Notes under the pieces: generated by a model
Database searches by the model: none
What the model was told of the DNA's origin: nothing
What the model saw: the letters and a program-made list of their open reading frames with translations, nothing else
In this document: piece by piece, positions 15,593 to 26,851 of the stretch
Position numbering within the stretch: position 1 is the stretch's first letter
How the letters are laid out: every line of letters starts with the position of its first letter
Assembly (NCBI RefSeq): GCF_014857905.1
Contig: NZ_JACYXE010000002.1
Location: forward strand, 310,001 to 374,000
Reading direction: 5' to 3'
DNA length: 64,000 bases
From: Agilicoccus flavus
GTDB taxonomy: Bacteria > Actinomycetota > Actinomycetes > Actinomycetales > Dermatophilaceae
Translations under genes and position numbers: made by a program

Positions 15593-16603
15593 GTGCGCAT
15601 GTCCCGAACGTCTCCCGCCGTCTCCTCACCCCCCGACGCCCCGACCGCGGAGGACCGCAGCGCGCGGCTCGCGGTCACGGTGTTCCCCCTGCTCATCCTC
15701 GCGGCGGGGATCCTCGGGTACGTGTTCGCTCCCGCGGCGAAGGGCCTCGCGCCTGCGGTGACGCCCCTGCTGGGGATCGTCATGTTCGGGATGGGGCTCA
15801 CCCTCACCCCGCGCGACCTGGCCCTCGTCGCGTCGCGCCCGATCCCGGTGCTCATCGGCGTGGTCGCCCAGTTCCTCGTCATGCCCCTGCTCGGTCTCGG
15901 CATCGCGACGCTCCTGGGGTTGGACCCGGTGCTCGCGGCGGGCCTCATCCTCGTGGGCTGCGCCCCCGGCGGCACGGCGTCCAACGTCATCTCCTACCTC
16001 GCCCGCGCGGACGTCGCCCTGTCGGTGGCGATGACGACGGTCTCGACGCTGCTCGCCCCCCTGCTCACCCCGCTCCTCGTGCTGTGGCTCGCCGGCACCT
16101 ACCTCGAGGTCGACGGCGTGGCGATGGCCATGTCGATCCTGCAGGTGGTCCTCGTGCCCGTCGTCGCCGGTCTGGTCCTGCGCCTGGTGCTGCCGCGCGT
16201 CATCGACCGCGTCCTGCCGGCCCTGCCGTGGGTCTCGGTGGCGGCGATCTCGCTCATCGTCGCGGCGGTCGTGGGCGGCTCGGCCGACCGCGTGATCTCC
16301 GCGGGGCTCGTCGTCTTAATCGCCGTCGTCCTCCACAACGGGCTCGGCTACCTCCTCGGGTACGGGCTCGCCCGCCTCGCGCGCCAGCCGGAACGGGCGT
16401 CGCGGACGACGGCCATCGAGGTCGGCATGCAGAACTCCGGTCTCGCCGCGAGCCTGGCCGGCACCTACTTGGAGCCCGGCGCCGCGCTCCCGGCCGCCGT
16501 GTTCTCGCTGTGGCACAACATCTCCGGCGCCCTTCTGGCGGCGTGGTTCCGGCGTCGGCCGGAGTCCGCCACGACGGCTCCGCCGACCCGCCCGGCTCCG
16601 TAG
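15593..16603 (+). CDS. Bile-acid:sodium symporter (BASS) family transporter
   Basis: Predicted sodium-coupled importer of an organic anion, 336 residues with about ten membrane helices. Family hallmarks are MFGMGLTLTPRDL (about residues 64-76), LVGCAPGGTASNVISYLARADVALSVAMTT (about 121-150) and IEVGMQNSGLAASLA, which carry the sodium-site residues. Many bacterial members move pantoate, ketopantoate or other carboxylates rather than bile acids, so the substrate is open. The GTG at 15593 has GGGG 7 bases upstream and is favoured over the ATG at 15599. It converges on the nitrate-assimilation operon, with 46 bases between stops. Confidence 0.85.
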   Translation: MRMSRTSPAVSSPPDAPTAEDRSARLAVTVFPLLILAAGILGYVFAPAAKGLAPAVTPLLGIVMFGMGLTLTPRDLALVASRPIPVLIGVVAQFLVMPLLGLGIATLLGLDPVLAAGLILVGCAPGGTASNVISYLARADVALSVAMTTVSTLLAPLLTPLLVLWLAGTYLEVDGVAMAMSILQVVLVPVVAGLVLRLVLPRVIDRVLPALPWVSVAAISLIVAAVVGGSADRVISAGLVVLIAVVLHNGLGYLLGYGLARLARQPERASRTTAIEVGMQNSGLAASLAGTYLEPGAALPAAVFSLWHNISGALLAAWFRRRPESATTAPPTRPAP

Positions 16604-16649
16604 GCGATCAGAGCCTGCCCGCGGCGCGGGTGGCGGATCGGGGACGTCC

Positions 16650-17792
16650 TCAGGGAGCGGCGGGTGCCGGGGTGGGCAGGTCGAGGCGGTAGCCGCGCTT
16701 GACGACGGTGCGGACGAGGTCGCGGCGCGGGAGCGCCTCGCGGAGCCGGGCGACGGCGACCTCCGCCGTGTGGGGGTCGGTGCTCTCGCCGGGGAGGGCC
16801 GCGAGGATCGCCGCGCGCGTGACGACCCCGCCGTTCGCCTCCACGAGGAGCCGGAGGACGGCCAGGCCGCCGGGGGACAGGGCGAGCGCGTGCCCGCCCA
16901 GCCGCGCGGCGTGCCGCAGGACGAGGAGCCGGCCGTCCGGGGTGTCGACGCCGGCGCCCGACCGGGCGGACAGCTCGGCGACGACCTCGCGCACGAGGGC
17001 GCCCATCCGGTACCGGTCGGGCACGAGCGGCTCGACGCCCACGGCCTCGAGAGGGGCGGCGGTGACGGGTCCCACGGCGGCCGCGAGGACGGGACCCCGC
17101 GGCTCGAGGGCCGCGAGCACGTCGCCGGTGAGTCCCGCGTCGGCCGCGGCGACCAGGAACGCGTGCGCACCCGGGGCGGAGGTGAACACGACGGCGTCGA
17201 CCCGGCGGGCCGCGACGTCGGCGAGCCCGCGGGACACCGCCTCCGGGTCGGGGGCGGGCCCCCAGCGGTAGACGACGAGCGGCCGCACGACGGCCCCCGC
17301 CGCCGACAGCGCCTCGTCGAGCCCGTCGGCGCCGGCGCCGTGGTGCTGGACGGCGATGCGCACGCCGTCGACGCCCTCCGACAGGAGCAGGTCGCGGATC
17401 TCGGCGGACGTCTCCGACTCGGCGACCCAGTCGGCGACGAGCCCGGCGGCCTGGATCGCACCGCGGGCCTTGGGGCCGCGGGCGACGATGCGGGCGCCCT
17501 CGAGGACGCGCTGCAGGTCGGCGGCGCGTCCCGCCGCGTCGGCCGCCTCGATCCAGCCCCGGAACCCGACGCCCGTCGTGACGACGACGACGTCGGGCGG
17601 GTCGGCGAGCAGGTCCTCGGTGCGGGCGAGCAGCTCGTCGTCGTCGACGTGCGGGATGATCGAGAGCACCGGCGCGTGGAGGACCTCGGCGCCGCGCCGC
17701 GTGAGCGCGGCGCCCAGCTCGGCGGCCCGCCGGTGCGCCGTGACGAGGATGCGGAAGCCGCCCAGTTGGTCCTGCAGGGGTTCGCGCGTCAT
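16650..17792 (-). CDS. nnaR: HemD-domain/winged-helix regulator of nitrate assimilation (NnaR-like)
   Basis: The 380-residue fusion has an N-terminal uroporphyrinogen-III synthase (HemD) fold (about residues 10-255, with ILVTAHRRAAELGAALTRRG, VVVTTGVGFRGW and VVFTSAPGAHAFL). Its C-terminal OmpR-type winged helix is at about 275-375, with LLVLRHAARL, HTAEVAVARLREALP and VKRGYRL. This architecture next to nirBD is that of NnaR, a co-activator of nitrate and nitrite genes with GlnR in Streptomyces and mycobacteria. Whether the HemD part is still catalytic is unknown; siroheme for NirB does need uroporphyrinogen III. The ATG at 17792 overlaps the nirD stop (ATGA), so it is translated with the operon it probably regulates. 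Confidence 0.85.
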   Translation of the reverse strand: MTREPLQDQLGGFRILVTAHRRAAELGAALTRRGAEVLHAPVLSIIPHVDDDELLARTEDLLADPPDVVVVTTGVGFRGWIEAADAAGRAADLQRVLEGARIVARGPKARGAIQAAGLVADWVAESETSAEIRDLLLSEGVDGVRIAVQHHGAGADGLDEALSAAGAVVRPLVVYRWGPAPDPEAVSRGLADVAARRVDAVVFTSAPGAHAFLVAAADAGLTGDVLAALEPRGPVLAAAVGPVTAAPLEAVGVEPLVPDRYRMGALVREVVAELSARSGAGVDTPDGRLLVLRHAARLGGHALALSPGGLAVLRLLVEANGGVVTRAAILAALPGESTDPHTAEVAVARLREALPRRDLVRTVVKRGYRLDLPTPAPAAP

Positions 17793-18262
17793 GAGGACGA
17801 GTCGACCACACCGCGGGCCGCCGCGTCGGCGTCCGCGATCGCGTCGAGCGCGCCCGCCGCCCCCGGGCCGGCGGGCGCCTCCGTGCACGCGCCGACGAGG
17901 ACCCGCCCGTCGCGGACGTGCACCTCCCACGACCCCAGCCGCACCGACGGGTCGGCGACCGCCCGGCCGGTGGCCACGGCGAACGCCTGCTTGTACATGG
18001 GGGACTGGAGGGTGGCGACCTCGACGCCGTCGACCCACGTCGACCCCACGAGGCCGCGGGACATGACGTTCGCGCCGCAGTACGGGTCGTGCTGGCCGAC
18101 GGCGTGGACGGAGTCGTCGGGCAGGCGCACGAGGGCGATCTGGACCCCGTCGACGAGGGCGGCCGCGGCCCGCTCGGGCAGCAGGTCGGACAGGGCGCAG
18201 ACGTCGGTGGCGCCGTCGGCGCCGCGGGCGGGGGCCGTCGTGGGGTCGGTGGCGATGCTCAC
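17789..18262 (-). CDS. nirD: Nitrite reductase (NADH) small subunit
   Basis: Rieske-like small subunit of the cytosolic assimilatory nitrite reductase that makes ammonium from nitrite with NADH. The 157-residue protein shows the NirD fold, with VCALSDLLPERAAAALVDG, QIALVRLPDDSVHAVGQHDPYCGANVMSRGLVG and TLQSPMYKQAFAV. The usual Rieske Cys/His ligands are largely absent, as in NirD generally. The GTG at 18262 follows GAGGAGA, giving VSIATDP. It starts 26 bases after nirB and ends overlapping nnaR. Confidence 0.92.
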   Translation of the reverse strand: MSIATDPTTAPARGADGATDVCALSDLLPERAAAALVDGVQIALVRLPDDSVHAVGQHDPYCGANVMSRGLVGSTWVDGVEVATLQSPMYKQAFAVATGRAVADPSVRLGSWEVHVRDGRVLVGACTEAPAGPGAAGALDAIADADAAARGVVDSSS

Positions 18263-18288
18263 GGGATTCTCCTCGTGCTGCGGGGCGG

Positions 18289-20922
18289 TCAGGACCGGAC
18301 GGGGATGCTCGGGCCGCCGATGAGGACGGGGCCCAGCGGTTCGCCGGCGATGTCGCGGACGTCGACGTCGGTGTCTCCCTCCCGGGCCGCCGCGACCTCC
18401 TCGGCGCGGGCCGGTCGACGCTGACCGCGTTCGGTGACGTAGGCGAGGTCGGTGTCCGGGGTGGTCGGCGCGTTGACGAACGAGCCGAACCGGGCGAGCT
18501 TGACCGGGTCGCTCAGCACGTCGGCCCACTCGTCACTGTAGTTCTCGACGTGCGCGGCCATCGCGGCGTCCAGGTCGTCGGCGATGCCGAGGCTGTCGTG
18601 CAGCACGACGCCGCGCACGTGGTCGACGCCGCCCTCGATCTCCTCGAGCCACGGGGCCGTGCGCTGGAGCCGGTCGGCCGTGCGGATGTAGTACATGAAG
18701 AAGCGGTCGATGGTGCGCACGAGGGTCTCGGTGTCGAGGTCCTCGGCGAAGAGGACGGCGTGGCGCGGGGTGAAGCCGCCGTTGCCGCCGACGTAGAGGT
18801 TCCAGCCCTGATCGGTCGCGATGACGCCGACGTCCTTGCCGCGCGCCTCGGCGCACTCGCGCGCGCACCCGGAGACCCCGACCTTGAGCTTGTGCGGGGA
18901 GCGCAGCCCGCGGTAGCGCAGCTCGAGGTCGACGGCCAGACCGACGGAGTCCTGGACGCCGAACCGGCACCACGTCGAGCCGACGCACGACTTCACCGTG
19001 CGCAGCGACTTGCCGTAGGCGTGCCCCGACTCGAAGCCCGCGTCGACGAGGCGCCGCCAGATCTCGGGGAGCTGCTCCATCCGCGCGCCGAACATGTCGA
19101 TCCGCTGACCGCCGGTGATCTTCGTGTACAGGCCGAAGTCGCGGGCGATCTCGCCGATGACGATGAGCCCCTCCGGAGTGACCTCGCCGCCGGCGATCCG
19201 GGGCACGACGGAGTAGGTGCCGTCCTTCTGGATGTTGGCGAGCACGTGGTCGTTGGTGTCCTGCAGGCTCGCCCGTTCGCCCTCGAGGACGTGGCCGGTG
19301 CCCAGGCTCGCGAGGATCGAGGCGACCGTCGGCTTGCACACGTCGCAGCCGCGGCCGCGGCCGTGGCGGTCGATGATCTCGCTGAACGTGCGCTCGCCGG
19401 TGACGCGGACCATGTTGAACAGCTCGGCGCGGCTCACGTCGAAGTGCTCGCACAGCGCCCGGCTCACCTCCAGGCCCGACTTCTCCAGCTCCGCGGTGAC
19501 GAGCTTCTTGACCAACGGCAGGCAGGAGCCGCAGCTCGTGCCCGCCTTCGTGCAGGCCTTGACCTCGGCGAGGTCGGTGCAGCCCTGTTGGGAGACCGCG
19601 CAGCGGATCGTGCCGGCGGTGACGTTGTTGCAGGAGCACACCCCGACGTCGTCGGGCAGCGCGGCGCTCGCGTGGGGGTCGGCCTGCGCCCCCTCGGGCA
19701 TGAGGTAGGTGGCCGGGTCGCCGGGCAGTTCCCGCCCGAGCATGGGGCGCAGGCTCGCGTACGCGCTCGCGTCGCCGACGAGGATGCCGCCGCGCAGGGT
19801 GCGCGCGTCGTCGGAGAGCACGAGCTTCTTGTAGACCCCGGCGACCGGGTCGGCGTAGACGACCTCGAGGCTGCCGGCCTCCGCGGCGAAGGCGTCCCCG
19901 AAGCTGGCGACGTCGACGCCGAGCAGCTTGAGCTTCGTCGCGGTGTCGGCCCCGGGGAACGTCGCGTCGCCGCCGAGGAGGCGGTCCGCCACGACCTCGC
20001 TCATCGCGTACCCGGGGGCCACGAGACCCCACACGCGACCCTCGATGCAGGCGACCTCGCCGATGGCCGACACGGCCGGGTCCTCCGTCGCGCACACGGA
20101 GTCGACGACGACGCCGCCGCGCTCGCCGATCGGCAGACCGGCCTCGCGGGCCAGCTCGTCGCGGGCGCGCACGCCGGTCGCGAAGACGACGACGTCGGTC
20201 TTCATCGACTCGCCGTCGGCGAACGTCATCGAGTCGACGAGACCACGCTTCGCCTTGACCGCCTTCGTCGCGGTGGCGAGGCGCAGGTTCACCCCGAGCG
20301 CACCGATGAGCCGCGACAGCGCCTCGCCGCCGCCCTCGTCGACCTGGACCGGCATGAGGCGCGGCGCGAACTCGACGACGGTCGAGTCGACGCCCATGGC
20401 CGCCAGGGCACCGGCCGCCTCGAGCCCGAGCAGGCCGCCGCCGATGACGGTGCCGCGCAGCGCGCGGCCGAGGTCGCGTTCGCGCTCGGCGACGAAGCCG
20501 CGCAGCTCGGCCACGTCGTCGACCGTGCGGTAGACGAAGCAGCCGCGGTGGTCCTTGCCCTCGACGGGCGGGACCATCGCGTACGACCCCGTGGCGAGCA
20601 CGAGGTGGTCGTACGTCAGGACGTCGCCGCGCGACGTCGTCACCGTGCGGGACGCCCGGTCGACGTGGGTCGCGGCCACGCCGCGCCGGAGCGTGACGAG
20701 CGGGTCGCGCCACAGCTCCGGGTCGCCGAGGGCGAGCTCCTCGGCGTCGCGACCGCTGAAGTAGGAGGTCAGCGCCACCCGGTCGTACGGCGCGCGGGGC
20801 TCCTCGGCCAGGAGGGTGACGCGCCAGGCGCCGTCGGCGTCACGGGCGCGCAGGGCCTCGACGAGGCGCTGGGCGACCATGCCGCCGCCGACGACGACGA
20901 GGTGCTGGGGCGTTCCGGGCAT
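18289..20922 (-). CDS. nirB: Nitrite reductase (NADH) large subunit
   Basis: Catalytic subunit of assimilatory nitrite reductase, a six-electron siroheme enzyme. The 877-residue protein has FAD and NAD Rossmann motifs (LVVVGGGMVAQRLVEAL at the start and VIGGGLLGLEAAGAL at about 160). BFD-type [2Fe-2S] Cys follow (CSCNNVTAGTIRCAV, CTKAGTSCGSCLPLV, about 430-475). The ferredoxin-like and siroheme domains carry SCVGSTWCRFG and SGCARECAEA, the four Cys that hold the 4Fe-4S/siroheme centre (about 640-690). The ATG at 20922 begins MPGTPQHLVVVGGG. It heads nirB-nirD-nnaR with its own 332-base upstream region, so it probably has a separate promoter from the nitrate reductase genes. Confidence 0.97.
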   Translation of the reverse strand: MPGTPQHLVVVGGGMVAQRLVEALRARDADGAWRVTLLAEEPRAPYDRVALTSYFSGRDAEELALGDPELWRDPLVTLRRGVAATHVDRASRTVTTSRGDVLTYDHLVLATGSYAMVPPVEGKDHRGCFVYRTVDDVAELRGFVAERERDLGRALRGTVIGGGLLGLEAAGALAAMGVDSTVVEFAPRLMPVQVDEGGGEALSRLIGALGVNLRLATATKAVKAKRGLVDSMTFADGESMKTDVVVFATGVRARDELAREAGLPIGERGGVVVDSVCATEDPAVSAIGEVACIEGRVWGLVAPGYAMSEVVADRLLGGDATFPGADTATKLKLLGVDVASFGDAFAAEAGSLEVVYADPVAGVYKKLVLSDDARTLRGGILVGDASAYASLRPMLGRELPGDPATYLMPEGAQADPHASAALPDDVGVCSCNNVTAGTIRCAVSQQGCTDLAEVKACTKAGTSCGSCLPLVKKLVTAELEKSGLEVSRALCEHFDVSRAELFNMVRVTGERTFSEIIDRHGRGRGCDVCKPTVASILASLGTGHVLEGERASLQDTNDHVLANIQKDGTYSVVPRIAGGEVTPEGLIVIGEIARDFGLYTKITGGQRIDMFGARMEQLPEIWRRLVDAGFESGHAYGKSLRTVKSCVGSTWCRFGVQDSVGLAVDLELRYRGLRSPHKLKVGVSGCARECAEARGKDVGVIATDQGWNLYVGGNGGFTPRHAVLFAEDLDTETLVRTIDRFFMYYIRTADRLQRTAPWLEEIEGGVDHVRGVVLHDSLGIADDLDAAMAAHVENYSDEWADVLSDPVKLARFGSFVNAPTTPDTDLAYVTERGQRRPARAEEVAAAREGDTDVDVRDIAGEPLGPVLIGGPSIPVRS

Positions 20923-21020
20923 GGGGGTTTCCTCTCGCAGGACGGGGGTCCTCGCTCCGTCGCGGGGGCGTCTGCCCTGGTCTCAGGGCTGTTCGTCGTT
21001 CTCGACGGTAGGAACGGGGT

Positions 21021-21059
21021 GTTTCGCGAACCCGCGGAGCGTGTTTCGGCGGTGCTAAC
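21021..21059 (-). promoter_or_regulatory. Possible GlnR box before nirB
   Basis: On the minus strand two GAAAC blocks (plus coordinates 21043-21047 and 21021-21025) are separated by 17 bases, the distance expected for GAAAC-n6-GTnAC-n6-GAAAC. A GTTAG (21055-21059) precedes them with 7 instead of 6 spacing bases. The middle GTnAC half-site is not conserved. It lies about 100 bases before the nirB start, within an otherwise unassigned 332-base gap (20923-21254) in which I see no gene. GlnR control of nirB is known in other actinobacteria. Confidence 0.4.
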
Positions 21060-21254
21060 TGGTCCTCACGCCCGGCGGGCGGGCGTGTGCGGGCCGACGA
21101 CGAACCGTGCGGACGACACGGGCGGCCCCCTCGACGAGGAGCACCTCGCTGACCTGGTCCGACATTGGGTGGCGGCGCCCCGACCCCGCACGATGTCGTC
21201 GGTACGGTTCTTCGATCCGGGAGACCCGCGCACGGCGCCGCGTTCGCGGCCCGG

Positions 21255-22990
21255 TCACGCCCCGCTCGGGGCCGGGGTCAGGGCCGCGGGGGTCTCCTCC
21301 CGTGCCCCGGGCGGCGGGGCGGGGTCGGCGGCCTCGAGCCACTCGAGGATGCCCTCGACGGCGCTCGTGCACCCGCCGCACCCGGTCGTGGCCCGGGTGC
21401 GGCCGGCGACCCCGGCGAGGGTGCGTTCGCCGTGCTCGAAGGCGGTGACGATCGCCGACTTCGTCACCCCGTTGCAGCGGCAGATCGTCGCCGACCCGGG
21501 GATCGAGGCGGGACTCGTCGCGACCGGTACCCCGCCGCCACCGCCCTTGAGCAGCAACCGCGCCGGGTCGAGGGGGATCGCGGTGCCGCGTTCGTAGGCG
21601 ACGAGCAGGTCGGCCGCGAGCGCGCCCGCGCCCACGAGGACACCGCCCACGAGGCGACCGTCGCGCACGGCGAGGCGCAGGCTGCGGCGGCCCTGCACGT
21701 CGAGCAGGGTGACGACCCGCGGCGCCGCCGACACGGCGGCGGACGCCCCGGACCCGCCCGATCCTCCGGAACCGGCCGATTCCACGGAGGCGCCGACGTC
21801 CTCGGCAGCCGCGCCGGCGCCCGTCGGGCCGGCCGCGTCGGTCTCGTCGTCGTCCGGGCCCCAGTCGTCGGGCACGGCGCCGAACGCGACGACGTCGAGG
21901 CCCTCGGCCTTGAGTCGAACGACGTCCGTGGCCGCGGCTCCGACCCTCCGGCCCGAGGAGGGCCCGCCCGGGCCGACGGTCGGCTCCCCGCCGAGGGCGG
22001 CGGCGAGGTCGCGGGCGAGCGCGCCCGCCTGCTCCCAGCCGGGCGCGAGCAGACCGGACCAGCCGTCGGGGGTCCGGGCGCAGTCGCCGATCGCCGCGAT
22101 CCGGGGGTCGGCCGGGGTGCGCAGGTCGGCGCCGACGACGACGCCCCGGTCGACGTCGAGCCCGGCGTACTCGGCGAGGTCCGTGCGGGGGATCACGCCC
22201 GCGGTGAGGACGAGCAGGTCGGTCTCGACGTGTCGGCCCCCGCCCAGGCGCACGCCGGAGACGGCGCCGTCGCTCACCGTGACCTCCTGCGCCCGCGCCC
22301 GGGTCGCGATCCGGATGCGGCGGTCGGACAGGCAGCGTCGCAGCACCGCGCCCGAGGCTGCGTCGAGCTGACGGTCCATCGGGTGGGCGCCGGAGTGGAC
22401 GATCGTCACCGCGAGGCCGCGGGCCGCCAGGCCCCGGGCGGCCTCGAGCCCGAGCACCCCGCCGCCGAGGACCGTGGCCCGTCGCGGCGACCCGTCGGGG
22501 CGGGTGCCCCCGGCCGCCGCGAGGATCTCGCGGCAGTCGTCGAGGGTCCGCAGCGCGTGCACCCCGCGGGGGAGGTCGGCCGGATCCGCCCGGTCGGTCG
22601 GCCCGGTCGGCCCGGTCAGCCCGGGCAGCGACGGCACGCGGGGCTGCGCCCCGGTCGCGAGGACGAGGGTGTCGTAGCCGTGCCGTCCACCGCGGTCGTC
22701 CTCCACCACCCGCTCGCCGCGGCGGATCCGGCGCGCGGACACCCCGGCGAGGACCCGCACGTCCCGGGGCGCGTCGGGGAGGGTGAGCCCGTGCAGGTCG
22801 GCGCGGCCGGCGACGACCTCCGAGAGCAGGAGCCGGTTGTACGGGGCGTGAGGCTCGGCGCCGAGCACGGTCACCTCGCAGAACCCGGGCGGCACGCGCC
22901 GGTCGAGCTCGTCGAGGAACCGGGCCGCGACCATGCCGTGCCCGACGACGACGATGCGGTGCCGGGGCAGGTGCGGGGGCGGGGTCGCAC

Positions 22991-22994
<4 letters not shown>
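21255..22994 (-). CDS. FAD/NAD-dependent electron-transfer subunit of assimilatory nitrate reductase (NasB-like)
   Basis: Predicted to pass electrons from NAD(P)H to the molybdopterin nitrate reductase. The 579-residue protein has HRIVVVGHGMVAARFLDEL near the N-terminus (FAD), ATVLGGGVLGLEAARGLA at about 160 (NAD), and AAIGDCARTPDG for the FAD end. A C-terminal BFD-type [2Fe-2S] domain holds CRCNGVTKSAIV and TTGCGGCTSAVEGIL (about 500-560). A Gly/Ser/Ala-rich insert of about 45 residues (about 375-420, with SGGSGGSG) interrupts the oxidoreductase part and is probably a flexible loop. The GTG at 22994 overlaps the stop of the nitrate reductase gene (GTGA), so the two are coupled. Confidence 0.85.
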
Positions 22995-25117
<2,123 letters not shown>

Positions 25118-25201
25118 GGGTGGTCCCTTCAGGGGCGCCGCCGGCGCGCGGGGGCGGTCGGGGTCGGTCGGGCAGGAGGGCTCGAGAGCAGCACCCACGG
25201 C

Positions 25202-26629
25202 TCAGATCACGGGCAGCCGGCCCTTCCGGTGGCCACCGACGTACACCGCGTACGTCAGCGCGCCGAGCAGGAGGTAGCAGCCGATGAAGAGCCACAGGGC
25301 GGGCTGCAGGGTGCCCGAGATGCTGTTCGACAGCGCGAAACCGCGGGGGATGAGGAAGCCGCCGAGGGCCCCCACGGCACCGGCGATCCCGATGCAGCCG
25401 GCCGCCGCCTTGCGTGAGCGCAGGAGGCCGGCGGGACTCGTGTCGGGCGCCGTCGCGCGGAACACGGCCGGGATCATGCGGTACACCGACCCGTTGCCGA
25501 TGCCCGTGAAGACGAACATCCACATGAAGGCGAGGAAGAACAGGACGAACGAGTGCCCGCGCAGGCCGACGATCGCGCCCAGGGTGCCGAGCGCCATCGC
25601 GACGAGCGACGCGACGGTGACGACGGCCCCGCCGAGGCGGTCCGCGAGCATCCCGCCGAGCGGCCGGGCCACCGACCCGACGAGGGCGCCGAGGAACGCG
25701 ATGGACAGGCCGACCTCGGGGAACTGGCTCTTGAGCAGGGTGGGGAAGGCGCCCGAGAACCCGATGAACGAGCCGAAGGTGCCGATGTAGACCAGCGAGA
25801 GGATCCACGTGTGCGGGTGGCGGGCCGCCCCCGCGAAGCTGCCGAGGTCGGAGGTCGTGCCCGCGATGTTGTCCATGCGCGTCCACGCGAGGGCCGCCGC
25901 GAGCAGCACGAGCGGGACGAAGACGAGGCCGGCCCGCTCGAGGTGGACGCCCGCGCCGATCGTGATGACGATCGGCACCGCGAACTGCACCGCGGCGGTG
26001 CCGAGGTTGCCGCCGGCGGCGTTGAGCCCCAGCGCCTTTCCCTTCTCGGCCTCGGGGTAGAAGAAGCTGATGTTCGCCATCGAGGAGGCGAAGTTGCCGC
26101 CGCCGACGCCGGCGAGGGCCGCCACGGCCAGCAGGACGCCGAACGGCGTGCTCGGTTCGGTGCTCGCCCACGCGAGGCCGAGGGCGGGCAGCAGGAGCAG
26201 CAGCGCCGACACGACGGTCCAGTTGCGGCCGCCGAAGAGCGGGACCGCGAACGTGTACGGCAGGCGCAGGGCCGCGCCGACGAGCGACGGGACCGAGACG
26301 AGCCAGAACATCTGGTCGACGGTGAGCTGGAAGCCGACCCCGTTGAGCTGCGGCACGACGATGCTCCACGAGGCCCAGACGGCGAACCCGAGGAACTCGG
26401 CGAAGACGGAGGCGCCCAGGTTGCGCCGGGCGATCGCCTTGCCGGCGCCGGCCCACTGCGCCGGGTCCTCCGGGTTCCAGTGGTGCAGCCAGCGGCCGGC
26501 GCGGTGGTCGAGCGCGGGGGTGGTCGGCGCGGAGGTCGTGGTCGCGGTCGACCGGGCGGCCGAGGTCGGGTCCTGCGTCGACCCGGGCGAGCCGACGTCG
26601 GCCGGACGAGGGGCGGGGGAGGCGTTCAC
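25202..26629 (-). CDS. narK: Nitrate/nitrite transporter, MFS NarK family
   Basis: Major-facilitator protein that brings nitrate into the cell for the adjoining reductase. The 475-residue protein has a long polar N-terminus (about 60 residues, Pro/Thr/Ala-rich) and about twelve membrane helices. Family signatures are GVGGGNFASSMANISFFYPE (first nitrate signature, about 155-175) and FVFTGIGNGSVYRMIP (second, about 370-385). The GTG at 26629 is chosen because longer readings extend into the promoter region. A GlnR-like element lies 90-115 bases upstream. It is first in the unit narK-nasA-nasB. Confidence 0.92.
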   Translation of the reverse strand: MNASPAPRPADVGSPGSTQDPTSAARSTATTTSAPTTPALDHRAGRWLHHWNPEDPAQWAGAGKAIARRNLGASVFAEFLGFAVWASWSIVVPQLNGVGFQLTVDQMFWLVSVPSLVGAALRLPYTFAVPLFGGRNWTVVSALLLLLPALGLAWASTEPSTPFGVLLAVAALAGVGGGNFASSMANISFFYPEAEKGKALGLNAAGGNLGTAAVQFAVPIVITIGAGVHLERAGLVFVPLVLLAAALAWTRMDNIAGTTSDLGSFAGAARHPHTWILSLVYIGTFGSFIGFSGAFPTLLKSQFPEVGLSIAFLGALVGSVARPLGGMLADRLGGAVVTVASLVAMALGTLGAIVGLRGHSFVLFFLAFMWMFVFTGIGNGSVYRMIPAVFRATAPDTSPAGLLRSRKAAAGCIGIAGAVGALGGFLIPRGFALSNSISGTLQPALWLFIGCYLLLGALTYAVYVGGHRKGRLPVI

Positions 26630-26708
26630 GGGCGATCCCTGTTCTGTGTCTGCTGCGAGCACTCGCCCGAAGGTGGGCGGGTCTGCCTCCGACGCTAGGA
26701 ACGGCCCC

Positions 26709-26745
26709 GTCACCGGCGATGACGCCGACGTTGCGCCGCCGTCAA
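26709..26745 (-). promoter_or_regulatory. Possible GlnR box before narK
   Basis: On the minus strand the order TTGAC-n6-GCAAC-n6-GTCAT (plus coordinates 26741-26745, 26730-26734, 26719-26723) follows the GlnR pattern GTnAC-n6-GAAAC-n6-GTnAC with exact 6-base spacers and one mismatch per block. A GTGAC lies 5 bases further on. It sits in the 222-base gap between narK and the divergent acetyltransferase gene. Confidence 0.45.
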
Positions 26746-26851
26746 TTCCTCCTCTCACCCGGGGGCGGGGCGGTGTGAGAATCCGGATCGTGGTTATCTG
26801 GGCCGGTGAACGAGCAGGTGGACGCCACCACGACCGACCCGGGACCCGTCC

